Assembly (NCBI RefSeq): GCF_900215605.1
Contig: NZ_OBEL01000002.1
Span: 700,774-764,773 of the forward strand
Origin: Cohaesibacter gelatinilyticus
GTDB taxonomy: Bacteria > Pseudomonadota > Alphaproteobacteria > Rhizobiales > Cohaesibacteraceae
DNA length: 64,000 nucleotides
Reading direction: 5' to 3'
Below are positions 46,501 through 55,139 of this stretch, piece after piece (the first letter of the stretch is position 1; every line of letters begins with the position of its first letter). The position numbers were made by a program, and so were the translations under genes. Under the pieces are notes generated by a model. The model was not told the DNA's origin, made no database searches, and saw only the letters and a list, made by a program, of their open reading frames with translations.

Positions 46501-46719
46501 ATGGGGCTGATGCCGCTGATGTCGGAGACATCCGAACAGGCTCAATATCTCATCCCGGCGGCGGTGTCGCTTGCCTATGGCGAGATCTTTGGCACCATGC
46601 TGACCCTCATTCTGGTGCCTGTATTGTTGGCCATCACCGAAGATGTGAAATCCCTGTTCGGCTTTGACACTCTTCGGTCCGCCCCCACACCAGAGCCAGA
46701 ACCCCAATCTCACTCTTGA
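43576..46719 (+). CDS. RND-family efflux permease
   Basis: 1047 residues. The ATG overlaps the adaptor stop (TGATG), with GGGGAG upstream; a TTG three bases earlier is less likely. AcrB-type layout: TM1 NPVAANLLMAFILFLGALTLF, two large periplasmic loops, and TM4 GLIIALGILVDDAVVVGESVYEE with the paired proton-relay Asp residues. Twelve helices expected. No outer-membrane factor gene is adjacent, so an unlinked TolC-like channel would be needed. Substrate unknown. Confidence 0.95.
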   Translation: MHNLTAWFIRNPVAANLLMAFILFLGALTLFGIRIEGFPRIPPENITISTYYDGATAAQVDELITRKIEKALEGLEGVKSLNSQSHNGASSVIVRRAGGQDLQKLLDKVRLRIDGVVDLPDKVKRPVIDASGYDFPALYVNLYGQTDPVTLQSLSKRLKQELLSEPEISRLKIWGLHEQQMRIEIRPEMLLRHNLTIDDVSTRIRAQSLNFKAGKLRTVGGNIYLRTDSKARFSDDFAAIPIIEQASGTLVTLSDIATIHDGFTEGDYLFRFNGAPTSGMEILVGAKENLLTISDVVHKVVDKFETQLPTNVKVVVWGDSSSYIADRLELLADNGLQGLMLVGIILALFLNVKLAFWVAMGIPVSVLGAMAVAGSKWVDYSLNDITTFGLIIALGILVDDAVVVGESVYEERRKNKHPVLGTEAGVKRVAVATVFGVLTTIAAFSPMLMLDNPLGKVLASFSGIVIFALIFSLIESKFILPAHLAALDLDKQSRFPPAVLWRKIQAIAQDGLAWVRDRLYQPVLGLAIRQRYAFLILFIAFGSLGLGLIYHGKIKTTFLPEVPGQIISIAMEMDKRAPFNLTRKNLDQIEAIGNALNKELQQQHDLAEPPIRVAFAIIESAQSAMMFAELLPVAQRPNLPILDIVREWRERTGTLEGAISLQFSGAEEMAGGFQLKLQSRDADLLALASKEIRDFLDGIKGVHNIRDNMAPGQPELDIKVRPEARSLGFDSQTLASQIGYAYGGSQVQTIQRGDSEVKVFVLNDAKARNDLDDLMHSQLRNKDGQWVPISAVAEISGRYVSSSIQRSNGMRINSVRASIDKSVASPEEVSQAVFQSFWPKVQAKYPSVELVTGGELSEIVEIKGGLKKALILACVLIYVLMAVPLKSYWQPVVILTIVPFGFISAAFGHLIMNLPLSLLSFFGMLALTGVIVNDCLVMITRYNQAREEGLDVMTCLHEAGVGRFQAIFLTTATTVMGLMPLMSETSEQAQYLIPAAVSLAYGEIFGTMLTLILVPVLLAITEDVKSLFGFDTLRSAPTPEPEPQSHS

Positions 46720-46743
46720 ATGCATTTCATAAAGGATATTTGC

Positions 46744-47181
46744 ATGCCATTCCCCCGGCTTATCCCTGCGGCTCTTGCTGCCTCCATGACACTTTGGGCT
46801 TCGCCACTTCTGGCGGACGAACCCTTGCGTGTCGAGATCAACAATATCAAATCGAACAAAGGCACCATCTATGTGATGGCCTTCTCCACCAAGGCGGATT
46901 TTGAGACCATCAATGAAAAAGCCCTCAAAGGCATTGCCTATACAAAGGCAAGCATGGCCGAAAAGGGTAAGCTCACCCTGCTGGTGAAAGGCGCCAAGCC
47001 CGGCTGCTGCGCCCTCGTTGCCTTTCATGATGAAAATGACAACAAGGACATCGATATGATCGCCGGCATTCCGCGCGAGGGCTATGCTTTTTCAAACGGC
47101 GAGAAAGACGGCGAACCACCAGCCTTTGACAAAGCAATCGTGAAGGAAAACTCTACCCAAATACCGCTGATCTATTGGTAG
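46744..47181 (+). CDS. DUF2141-family secreted protein
   Basis: 145 residues from the ATG at 46744, chosen for AAAGGA upstream and a clean signal peptide (LIPAALAASMTLWASPLLADE). DUF2141 pattern: VEINNIKSNKGTIYVMAFS near the start and ALVAFHDENDNKDIDMIAGIPREGYAFSNG at the C-terminal half. Function of the family is unknown. It follows the RND gene by 24 bases and is probably the third gene of the pump operon. Confidence 0.85.
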   Translation: MPFPRLIPAALAASMTLWASPLLADEPLRVEINNIKSNKGTIYVMAFSTKADFETINEKALKGIAYTKASMAEKGKLTLLVKGAKPGCCALVAFHDENDNKDIDMIAGIPREGYAFSNGEKDGEPPAFDKAIVKENSTQIPLIYW

Positions 47182-47226
47182 GAAGTCCTCGCTACGTCAC
47201 ATGGTCAAGAAAGGTCAAGCAGGCCC

Positions 47227-47257
47227 TTGACCTCAAGTCGACTTGAAGTTGTAGCTT
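47227..47257 (+). promoter_or_regulatory. SoxR/MerR-type promoter
   Basis: TTGACC (-35) and TAGCTT (-10) separated by 19 bases, with the 20-bp dyad ACCTCAAGTCGACTTGAAGT (one mismatch, 47230-47249) lying in the spacer. This is the over-long spacer plus central palindrome used by MerR-family activators. The sequence is very close to the SoxR box CCTCAAGTTAACTTGAGG. It points at the DUF2938 gene 45 bases downstream. Confidence 0.75.
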
Positions 47258-47301
47258 AACCTCCACTTTTCAAATCCCCGATTGAAATTTGGAGTTTCCT
47301 C

Positions 47302-47787
47302 ATGTCGACAGACCTTCTTTTCAACGCCCTCATATTGGGTATTGGTGCAACCATCACCATGGATCTGGTTGCACTGATCCAAAAGCATCTCCTGAAACAA
47401 CAGGTGCTCGATTATGCAATGGTAGGTCGCTGGATCGGCCATATGCCAAAGGGGTGCTTCACTCATAGCCCCATCATGAAAAGCCAGCCCATTGCCTTTG
47501 AAGGCCTCATCGGCTGGGCAATGCATTATCTGATCGGCATTCTTTTCGCCTTCGTCTTTCTATTCATAATGGGCAATGGCTGGCTGCAAAGCCCGATCCT
47601 ATGGCCAGCCCTCGGCTTTGGCGTGGCAACCGTCATCGCGCCCTATTTCATCATGCAACCCTGCCTTGGCGCAGGCATCGCCGCCAGCAAAACTCCTGCC
47701 CCAAACATTGCCCGACTAAAAAGCCTCGTTGCCCATTCCACCTTCGGCATCGGCCTCTGGCTCACGGCTCTTATCCTGCCTTTTTAA
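47302..47787 (+). CDS. DUF2938-family membrane protein under a SoxR-like promoter
   Basis: 161 residues with about four hydrophobic segments. DUF2938 features: GATITMDLVALIQ, VGRWIGHMPKGCFTH, the EGLIGWAMHYLIGILFAFVFL helix and IAPYFIMQPCLGAGIAASKTP. Function unknown. The SoxR-like promoter just upstream suggests induction by redox-active compounds or an electrophile. The MerR-type activator itself is not in the window. Confidence 0.85.
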   Translation: MSTDLLFNALILGIGATITMDLVALIQKHLLKQQVLDYAMVGRWIGHMPKGCFTHSPIMKSQPIAFEGLIGWAMHYLIGILFAFVFLFIMGNGWLQSPILWPALGFGVATVIAPYFIMQPCLGAGIAASKTPAPNIARLKSLVAHSTFGIGLWLTALILPF

Positions 47788-47913
47788 GAAAGTTTTCAGA
47801 GCGCCCCTTTGGATAAGAAAGGATTGCCGAACAATCAGGGGTAACACCCGGGCGAAAAATGCTCATACTCTGCGCAGGACAAGCAGCCATTCAATCCAGA
47901 TCAGGATGCGCAG

Positions 47914-50091
47914 ATGTATGAGTTCAGCAAAGACAAGATCCTTTGGAAGGGCAAGACGCTCAAAGGTGCGGATGCATCCAGCTTTGAAAGCCTTTCCCCT
48001 ACCATCGGACGCGATGCCACATCCATCTATGTCAATGGCAAGATCGCAAAGGTCGATAAGCAAAGCTTTGAAGTGCTTTCAAACAGCTATGCCCGTGATC
48101 GGGAGGCCGTCTATCTCATCATGGAAACAAAGCTCAAACCGGTCAAAAACGCCAACCCTGCAACATTTGTTGCGATTGGCGATTGTTTTGGGCGGGATTC
48201 AACCTCTGCTTTCTTTCGCACCAGCAAAATGCGTCTGAACAAGGGATGCAATCCTGAAAACCTCAAAAGCCTTGGTCATGTCTATGCAACCGATGGCGTC
48301 TCCTTATTCTTTGGAACGGAGCGTCACGCTTGGCCGGATGATCTGGATGCCTCCGGGCCAGAAATAAAGCTCAAATGGTTCTGCGACAATGAGGTCAATC
48401 TACCGATTCTGACCCTCACTGATGGCCAGACCTGCTGGGTGGCCATCTATCACAATGGTCAGCGCTGGTGGGAATGCCAGGGAGCCGGTTTTGAGACTCT
48501 CGCTCCGCTCGCCTTTGACAATGACAGCACATGGAATGCCTCCTACGTCAGAGATGATAACAATATCTGGTTTTATGGTGCATCAATAGCCGGTGCCAAT
48601 CCGGCAAAGGTGTACATGTTTGGCCAAGACATGCTCAGCAACGGCAATCAGATCTGGCATGGCGATCGGCTGATTGCACAAAAGGCAAGCGATATTTCTT
48701 ATATCTGCCACTATTCCACTTACAATCCTGACTATCTCAGCGGCCCATTGGTACATCAGGGTAATCAGCTGGTCGTGCATGATTTGGAAAAAGGCCCTCA
48801 GATCCTTGCTCAGACAAGAGGCATGGCAGAACGGCTTGATCAAACATCCTTTGATGAAATCCTGACAAGCAGCTTGCGCGAGATATATTCGACCTTGCTT
48901 GCCATCATCTGCCATCTCCCCCCAATCGTGAACACACCCGGCGATATCGGACAAAAGCTGCAGGAAAATCCGCAGCACTATATCAAGCCAGATACCTTGC
49001 CGGACTTTCAGGCAAAGCTGCACAGCGATGGCCAGATCGAACTTACCTTGTCTGACGGCACCATCTTGCAACAGCCATTATCCTGCTGGTACACGCTCGG
49101 CTGTCATCTTTGCTGTATGGCGCTGAAACGGGAGCCGATGTTCCTACCCTATCCGCCGGTGGGTACCATGCTGCCAAACAGTGTCGATATGCACCTCCTG
49201 CTCATGAAACGGCATCGATCGGCCTTCTGGAACTTGACCAGCGCAGCTTTGCGCCATGGCCACGAACAGGAGGCCAGAATTCTGGCCCATTTCTGTTTTT
49301 CTCTGGCGCTCGGACACATCCAGCTGGACGCCGAAATGCTGCAGGAACTGGTCGAGATCCCAAGGGAATTGATGAGCAATTTCCAGTATGACATGGCTCA
49401 TCATGCATTTGAGGTCACGACAAACCTTGCTGTTGGCCGATTGATCCTGAGAGATAGATGGCTTGAAGCAGAAGACTTTCGTGACCGCATTGATGTGATC
49501 GACACCTTGCATGGTGCCATTCTGGAAACCGACAAGATCGGGATTTTCTATCAGGAAATCATCCCGCAACTCATGGCCCGATATGGCTGCGAGCCCCTGC
49601 CTGCTGTCCGCGAACATCTGGCCATGACATTGGAAGCCGCCCTGATCAGAGGACAGGTAGACGGCGAAGTATCACACAAGTTCCACAATGAAGCCATGCT
49701 GCCGATCATCGAATTCTGCATTGCCAATGGCATAAACACGTATTTCAACCGCGCACGACTGGCCGAAACCCTGTGGGCCCTTGACCGCGATATGGAAGCA
49801 AATACCATGTCCGAAACACTGATCGCAGACATCGGAGAGGACGCGCATCTGCCCGGTGTATATTGTCACCGCCACATCTACCGCACGCCTCGTCTCTGGT
49901 TCTTGCGCGGCAAAACGGACATCGCCTATCGAAAAGCCGATCTCGCAACCCATGAAAAACGCCTTGCCGCCCTTGAAGCAGACTATGACATGCTCATTGC
50001 ACGCTATGGCGAAAAGTCTAGCCAATGGGACGAGATGAAAGACATCAAAGCTGATATCGGCCGATATAAAGACGCCATCACCTCTGAATAA
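47914..50091 (+). CDS. DKNYY-repeat protein
   Basis: 725 residues. The first 230 residues consist of DKNYY-like repeats of about 30-35 residues, visible as FESLSPTIGRDATSIYVNGKIAK, FEVLSNSYARDREAVYLI and FVAIGDCFGRDSTSAFF, then LGHVYATDGVSLFFG. The remainder is alpha-helical and unassigned. No signal peptide, so probably cytoplasmic. DKNYY proteins are widespread and of unknown function. The gene stands alone. Confidence 0.8.
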   Translation: MYEFSKDKILWKGKTLKGADASSFESLSPTIGRDATSIYVNGKIAKVDKQSFEVLSNSYARDREAVYLIMETKLKPVKNANPATFVAIGDCFGRDSTSAFFRTSKMRLNKGCNPENLKSLGHVYATDGVSLFFGTERHAWPDDLDASGPEIKLKWFCDNEVNLPILTLTDGQTCWVAIYHNGQRWWECQGAGFETLAPLAFDNDSTWNASYVRDDNNIWFYGASIAGANPAKVYMFGQDMLSNGNQIWHGDRLIAQKASDISYICHYSTYNPDYLSGPLVHQGNQLVVHDLEKGPQILAQTRGMAERLDQTSFDEILTSSLREIYSTLLAIICHLPPIVNTPGDIGQKLQENPQHYIKPDTLPDFQAKLHSDGQIELTLSDGTILQQPLSCWYTLGCHLCCMALKREPMFLPYPPVGTMLPNSVDMHLLLMKRHRSAFWNLTSAALRHGHEQEARILAHFCFSLALGHIQLDAEMLQELVEIPRELMSNFQYDMAHHAFEVTTNLAVGRLILRDRWLEAEDFRDRIDVIDTLHGAILETDKIGIFYQEIIPQLMARYGCEPLPAVREHLAMTLEAALIRGQVDGEVSHKFHNEAMLPIIEFCIANGINTYFNRARLAETLWALDRDMEANTMSETLIADIGEDAHLPGVYCHRHIYRTPRLWFLRGKTDIAYRKADLATHEKRLAALEADYDMLIARYGEKSSQWDEMKDIKADIGRYKDAITSE

Positions 50092-50220
50092 CAGATGTGG
50101 CAATGGCCCCTTTCAAATCCAGGGCATATTCCCGACAAGCATGCATTGATCTCGGATAAGAACTTGTTTTAAAAGAATAATTTATGAATTTTCAATGGCC
50201 GCATGTTCATTTAAAACGCT

Positions 50221-50685
50221 CTATCGGCAGGATTCGAAACGGAAGATATTGGGGAGGATCACTTGTTGGTCCTCCTGAGCGGCGCGCTCTACATGCCAGG
50301 TGGCTTTGACCTCATAGGCCTCATTCCAGCGATATTTGCTATGGAGCGTCTGGGACAGATGCGTGAAGATATAGAAGCGCTCACCATTGCTGGCTTCCAA
50401 AGACTCCACCAGGATATCAATCCCTTCCTCATTGTCCCCCAGAAGCAAACCGCAGATTGGCACACCGTTCGAGCATCCAAACTCGCCCTCGACAGTCCAG
50501 ATATGGGTCTTGCCCTGCCATTTTTCGAAAATGAACGGACCACTCGTGGAAAATCTGGTGGTCAGACTATAGCCCTCGCTGGCGCTATTCTTCTGCCCGA
50601 CATAGAGCTCGCCATTCTCGCACGCCAAGACTGACGGAACATAGGAAAACGCCAAAAGGCAACCGGCCAATATCCTGGATTTCAT
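50221..50685 (-). CDS. Hypothetical secreted protein
   Basis: 154 residues. Signal peptide (ILAGCLLAFSYVPSVLACENG), where the Cys after the small residues also allows a lipoprotein-like reading. Four further cysteines are spread through the mature part (FGCSNGVPICG, ESCR end), suggesting disulfides. Not assigned to a family. Confidence 0.65.
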   Translation of the reverse strand: MKSRILAGCLLAFSYVPSVLACENGELYVGQKNSASEGYSLTTRFSTSGPFIFEKWQGKTHIWTVEGEFGCSNGVPICGLLLGDNEEGIDILVESLEASNGERFYIFTHLSQTLHSKYRWNEAYEVKATWHVERAAQEDQQVILPNIFRFESCR

Positions 50686-50823
50686 GATGGAAAAGTCCTA
50701 CTTCAATAAATTCATCGATCTTGTCCATCAGCGTAAAACGACAAACCCAATCCCGCAATGCAAAGAGTGAGGGCGAAAGGTCGCCCCCACTCACGTGCCC
50801 CACCACATTGATGAGTTTACGGC

Positions 50824-51834
50824 CTAGAAGCCTTCAACGACAATCTTGCCTTTGGCCATGCCGGTTTCAATCAGACGGTGGGCCTCTCGCATGTTGCTGG
50901 CATTGATTGGTGAGAGCGTCTGCGACAGCGTTGTTCTGATCCGCCCGGCATCAATCTCATCCGCCACATAAGACAGAAGCTTGTGCTGCTCGATCATGTC
51001 CGGGGTCTGATGCATGGCGCGGGCAAACATGAATTCCCAATGCACGCTTGCCGATTTCATCTTCATCCCGGCCATCGGCATGGGCAGATCGGTATCATCG
51101 ATTGTCACGATGCCACCTTGCGGACGGATCAGCTCCACCGCTGCATCCCAATGGCGCATGTCATTGAAAATGGCAACATGGTCGACATGCGCAAAGCCTG
51201 CCGCACGGGTCTGGGCCACCATGTCTTCGCGGTGATTGATCACATGATCCGCGCCGAGGCTTTTCACCCAATCAATGGTCTCCTGGCGGGACGCTGTGGC
51301 AATGACGCTCAAGCCTGCCTGTTTGGCCAGCTGAATGCCAATGGAGCCAACCCCTCCGCCAGCACCGATGATCAGGATGGATTGCCCGGCATCGGCACCA
51401 TCGCGATCAATGCCAAGACGATCAAAGAAGGCTTCATAAGCGGTGATGGTGGTCAAAGGCAGAGCGGCAGCCTCCGCATAGCTGAGGCTCTTTGGCTTGT
51501 GGCCGACAATGCGCTCATCCACCAGATGAAACTCGGCATTGGTGCCAGAACGGGTGATATCGCCTGCATAATAAACGTCATCGCCCGGCTTGAAGAGCGT
51601 GACATCCGCGCCAACCGCCTCGACCACACCAGAGGCATCATAACCAATGATGCGCGGGCTCTCTTCCACCTGATCCTTGGGAGAGCGAACCTTGACGTCG
51701 ACAGGGTTCACGGCAATGGCTTTGACCGCGACCAGAATATCATGCCCTTCTGGCTTGGGCGTCTCGATTTCCAGATCAAGAAAGGAGGTCTCATCCTCAA
51801 TCGGCAAATAATGGGTGAAGCCTACGGCTTTCAT
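50824..51834 (-). CDS. Zinc-type alcohol dehydrogenase / quinone oxidoreductase family protein
   Basis: 336 residues, MDR superfamily. The catalytic domain opens ILVAVKAIAVNPVDVKVRSP. The nucleotide-binding motif is ILIIGAGGGVGSIGIQLAKQAG, then the HVINHRED segment. The structural-zinc cysteines are absent, as in quinone-reductase-like members. It overlaps the cupin gene by 4 bases and ends the operon. Confidence 0.9.
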   Translation of the reverse strand: MKAVGFTHYLPIEDETSFLDLEIETPKPEGHDILVAVKAIAVNPVDVKVRSPKDQVEESPRIIGYDASGVVEAVGADVTLFKPGDDVYYAGDITRSGTNAEFHLVDERIVGHKPKSLSYAEAAALPLTTITAYEAFFDRLGIDRDGADAGQSILIIGAGGGVGSIGIQLAKQAGLSVIATASRQETIDWVKSLGADHVINHREDMVAQTRAAGFAHVDHVAIFNDMRHWDAAVELIRPQGGIVTIDDTDLPMPMAGMKMKSASVHWEFMFARAMHQTPDMIEQHKLLSYVADEIDAGRIRTTLSQTLSPINASNMREAHRLIETGMAKGKIVVEGF

Positions 51835-52184
51835 ATTTCTTTCTCCTGGTTTTTAAATTCGACGGTGACAAAGAGCAGCTCGCTCTCACCGATATTGGTC
51901 AGGTCATGGACAAAAGCATTGCTCGGACCAAGGTCTGGAAAATCTGCGGTGTCGCCGACCCGATAGCGCACATCAAGAACATGCCCATCATCACGCCGGG
52001 AGCGGGCCAACCCGTCCGTCAGCACAGTCCAGAAATAAGGCCGGGCATGGCGATGGGGCGGCAGGCTTTCACCCGGGGCCAGACGCAAATGCCAGATCCG
52101 CATGGCTTCTGTTTCCTTGACCAGCTCCGTGCCGATATGATCATCGGCATTGGCGATCTCCTGCGCGCTCAGCGGTCGCATCAT
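51831..52184 (-). CDS. Small cupin-domain protein
   Basis: 117 residues. Cupin core with PPHRHARPYFW (metal-binding histidines) and a later NAFVHDLTNIGESELLFVTVEF strand. Overlaps both neighbours by 4 bases, so tightly coupled within the SDR/OYE/cupin/ADH operon. Role unknown. Confidence 0.8.
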   Translation of the reverse strand: MMRPLSAQEIANADDHIGTELVKETEAMRIWHLRLAPGESLPPHRHARPYFWTVLTDGLARSRRDDGHVLDVRYRVGDTADFPDLGPSNAFVHDLTNIGESELLFVTVEFKNQEKEI

Positions 52185-53275
52185 GGCGCGGCCTCATAAG
52201 TGCTGTAGCCCTCTTCCGCGCCGCCAAACAAAGCATTGCCATCAAACTCAGCGAGCGGCAGATCTTCCTCAAAACGGCGTGGCAAATCCGGGTTGGCAAT
52301 GAAAGGACGCCCAAAGGCAACGGCATCCACCAGCCCACGCTGCAAAAGCGCATTGGCCTTGTCCGGGCCATAGCCCCCGGCAACAATCAAGCAACCGGAA
52401 TAGGCCTCGCGCAACTCCTTGCGAAACCAGTCTGGCGTCTCCGGCGCATCATCCCAATCGGCTTCGGCCAGATGGATATAGGCCAGATTGATCTTGTCCA
52501 GCTCCTTCGCAAGGCGCAAAATCGTCTGCGGTGCATTCGGATCATCCATGCCCCGCTGGGTGATGAAAGGCGAGAAGCGAATGCCGGTCCGATCCGCTCC
52601 CATTTCGCCAGCGACAGCCTGCGCCACCTCGATGGCAAAGCGCAAACGCTTCTCGACCGAGCCACCATAGGCATCCTTGCGATGATTGGAGCTGGAGCGC
52701 AAGAATTCATCGATCAGATAGCCATTGGCGGCATGGATCTCGACACCATCAAAACCAGCTTCCCTGGCATTGGCAGCGGCCGTGCGATAATCCTCGATCA
52801 CCCGAGCAATGTCGTCGCTCTCCAAGGCACGCGGCACCGGGCAGTCCACCATGCCGCCCTCACCACTTTTTGGGTCCACCACCCAGACGCTGGCATCAGG
52901 CGCAATGGCCGATGGTGCGACCGGCCTGCCATCTTCATGAAACATGGCGTGGCTCATCCGGCCCACATGCCAGAGCTGCAGCACAATGCGGCCCCCTTTT
53001 GCATGCACCGCATCGGTCACCAAACGCCAACCTGCAATCTGCTCCCTGGAATAGATGCCGGGCGTAAAGGAATAGCCTTTGCCTTCCGGCGTAATCTGTG
53101 TTGCCTCTGTGATGATCATGCCTGCACTGGCACGCTGGGCATAGTAATGCGCCATCATGGCGTTCGGCACATCACCGGGCTGCGTGGAGCGCGAACGGGT
53201 CATTGGTGCCATCACCACCCGGTTGGGCAGATCCATCGCACCAATAGACTGTGGGGTAAAAAGCGGGGATGTCAT
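52181..53275 (-). CDS. Old yellow enzyme family alkene reductase
   Basis: 364 residues, NemA/OYE size. FMN TIM barrel: NRVVMAPMTRSRS, LQLWHVGRMSH, the HAANGYLIDEFL and RSSSNHRKDAYGGSVEKRLRF blocks with the active-site His/Asn pair (EIHAANGY), late GGYGPDKANALL, and VAFGRPFIANPDLP. It reduces activated C=C bonds (enones, nitro compounds) with NAD(P)H. Operon partner of an SDR and an MDR reductase. Confidence 0.93.
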   Translation of the reverse strand: MTSPLFTPQSIGAMDLPNRVVMAPMTRSRSTQPGDVPNAMMAHYYAQRASAGMIITEATQITPEGKGYSFTPGIYSREQIAGWRLVTDAVHAKGGRIVLQLWHVGRMSHAMFHEDGRPVAPSAIAPDASVWVVDPKSGEGGMVDCPVPRALESDDIARVIEDYRTAAANAREAGFDGVEIHAANGYLIDEFLRSSSNHRKDAYGGSVEKRLRFAIEVAQAVAGEMGADRTGIRFSPFITQRGMDDPNAPQTILRLAKELDKINLAYIHLAEADWDDAPETPDWFRKELREAYSGCLIVAGGYGPDKANALLQRGLVDAVAFGRPFIANPDLPRRFEEDLPLAEFDGNALFGGAEEGYSTYEAAP

Positions 53276-53286
53276 GGAAAAGTCCT

Positions 53287-53958
53287 TCAGTTGATCAAAG
53301 CGCCACCATCGATGTCGATAACGGCACCGGTGACAAAGGGGGTATCAATTGCAAACAGATAGCCACGGGCGAGTTCTTCCGCAGAGCCGACCTTGCCCGC
53401 TGGCAAGGATCGGGCAGCCTTGTCCAACATGCTTGCCCTCGCCTCATCACCCATACCGGCATAGGCTTCGGTATCCGTCAGACCGGGACTGACAACATTG
53501 ACCCGGATGGGAGCCAGCTCCTTGGCCAATATCTTGGCAACGGCCTCAATTCCGGCATTCATAGCTGTCTTCACATAGGTACCGGGCAGTGTTCGTCGTG
53601 ACAGAAAACCAGAGGTCAAAGTGAGGGTGCCATGGGGGCGGATATGACGGGAGGCAGCCTTGGCAACCATGACCGAGCCCCAGAATTTGGTATCAAAAGC
53701 CTGTCTGGCGGCCTCCAGCGCAACCTCTGCAACCGCTCCGCCAGGTGCTGATGATCCAGCGGTGAAGACAACATGATCCACCGGTCCATGCTGCGCGAAA
53801 TAAGCCTCAATAGCGGCTTCATCAGTAACATCCAGTCCGGTTGATCGGCTGGCAACCGCAACACTTCCTTCTCGCTCGGACAAGGTTGTTGCCACGGCTT
53901 TGCCAATACCGGACGTACCACCAATGACAATGCTTCTGGTTTGGAATGTGAAATTCAT
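53287..53958 (-). CDS. Short-chain dehydrogenase/reductase
   Basis: 223 residues. Rossmann motif VIGGTSGIGKAVA (about residues 12-24), a VFTAGSSAPGG block in place of NNAG, and catalytic residues in LTSGFLSRRTLPGTYVKTAMN (S, Y and K spacing with Y-VK). NVVSPGLTDT follows. The NNAG motif is shifted and Tyr sits in TYVKT, still consistent with SDR chemistry. First gene of the operon, divergent from the LysR gene. Confidence 0.88.
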   Translation of the reverse strand: MNFTFQTRSIVIGGTSGIGKAVATTLSEREGSVAVASRSTGLDVTDEAAIEAYFAQHGPVDHVVFTAGSSAPGGAVAEVALEAARQAFDTKFWGSVMVAKAASRHIRPHGTLTLTSGFLSRRTLPGTYVKTAMNAGIEAVAKILAKELAPIRVNVVSPGLTDTEAYAGMGDEARASMLDKAARSLPAGKVGSAEELARGYLFAIDTPFVTGAVIDIDGGALIN

Positions 53959-54060
53959 GGCAACAGCTCCTTTTCAAGAGACGGACAAATGGATGAGGTG
54001 AAAAGCAGATAAAAGACGCAGGAAAGCGCTCTGATTGATCTTCAGATAGCACTTGCATGG

Positions 54061-54078
54061 ATCTCGAATAATTGAGAT
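54061..54078. promoter_or_regulatory. Candidate LysR operator
   Basis: ATCTC-N8-GAGAT dyad in the 166-base gap between the SDR and LysR genes. Confidence 0.4.
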
Positions 54079-54124
54079 ATTTTCAAAATGATAATTCGGA
54101 AGAACCAAATAATTAGATATCCAA

Positions 54125-55030
54125 ATGCTGATAGAAAATCTCAAATTGTTCCTGCGCATTGTCGAAAAGGGCGGCCTCGCCATTGCCGGACGGGAAATGG
54201 GCCTGTCGCCAGCCACAGTCACTGAGCGATTGACCGCACTGGAAAACCATTATGGTGCCCGCTTGCTGACCCGCACCACCCGCTCCATCAGCTTGACCGA
54301 TGAGGGGCAGGAGCTGGTTGCCGGTGCGAGGCGCATCCTTGCCGAGACCGAGGAAATCGAAGCCCGCATCAAGCTCGGTATGGAAAAGCTCTCAGGCACC
54401 ATTCATCTCAGTGCACCGTTGGATCTGGGCCGCGCGCGCCTTGTACCGCTGCTCGATCTTTTCATGGAAAAGCACCCGCAAGTCTCCATCGATCTCAGCC
54501 TCAGCGATGGCTATGTTGATCTTGTCGGGCAGGGCCTCGATCTGGCTTTGCGATTTGGCGAGCTAGCCGACAGCACGATGAAATCTCGAAAACTCGGCTT
54601 CAACCGCCGTCTGGTTTGCGCGTCGCCAGACTATCTGAACCGCCATCGCGCACCAGACCATCCAGACGAACTCAGCCAGCATAATTGTCTCGTCATGCGC
54701 TTTGGGCAAACGACCGACCATGACTGGTCTTTCGAAATCGATGGCAAACGGCAAAATTACCGGGTGAGCGGCAATCGAATTGCCAATGACGGCGCACTGA
54801 TCCGTCACTGGTGTCTTGCCGGGCACGGACTGGCGCTGAAATCCGAATGGGACATTGAGGAGGATCTCGCAAAAGGCTCCCTCATCTCTGTGCTGGATGA
54901 CTTCTCTCCGCCCTTGAGCACCCTTCAGATGATCTATCCGGCTGGGGCCGTGCAGCCACGAAGAATTCGCGCTTTGATCGATTTCCTGGCCGTTGAGATG
55001 GCAAAGCAGCATGCAAATCTCATCGCCTGA
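54125..55030 (+). CDS. LysR-family regulator of the OYE operon
   Basis: 301 residues. HTH with GGLAIAGREMGLSPATVTERLTALENH (about residues 17-43), then a CrgA-type effector domain (RKLGFNRRLVCASPDYLNRHRAP). It is divergent from the SDR-OYE-cupin-ADH operon, which it probably controls in response to an electrophile. Confidence 0.93.
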   Translation: MLIENLKLFLRIVEKGGLAIAGREMGLSPATVTERLTALENHYGARLLTRTTRSISLTDEGQELVAGARRILAETEEIEARIKLGMEKLSGTIHLSAPLDLGRARLVPLLDLFMEKHPQVSIDLSLSDGYVDLVGQGLDLALRFGELADSTMKSRKLGFNRRLVCASPDYLNRHRAPDHPDELSQHNCLVMRFGQTTDHDWSFEIDGKRQNYRVSGNRIANDGALIRHWCLAGHGLALKSEWDIEEDLAKGSLISVLDDFSPPLSTLQMIYPAGAVQPRRIRALIDFLAVEMAKQHANLIA

Positions 55031-55139
55031 TCCCTTGATGCTCACCTGAGGAAAAAAAGCATTTGACCTCAAGCAAACTTCAGGAATTATGAAGAAAGCC
55101 AGACGACAAGAACGACACTTGGTGAAAGGCAAAAGCCCC

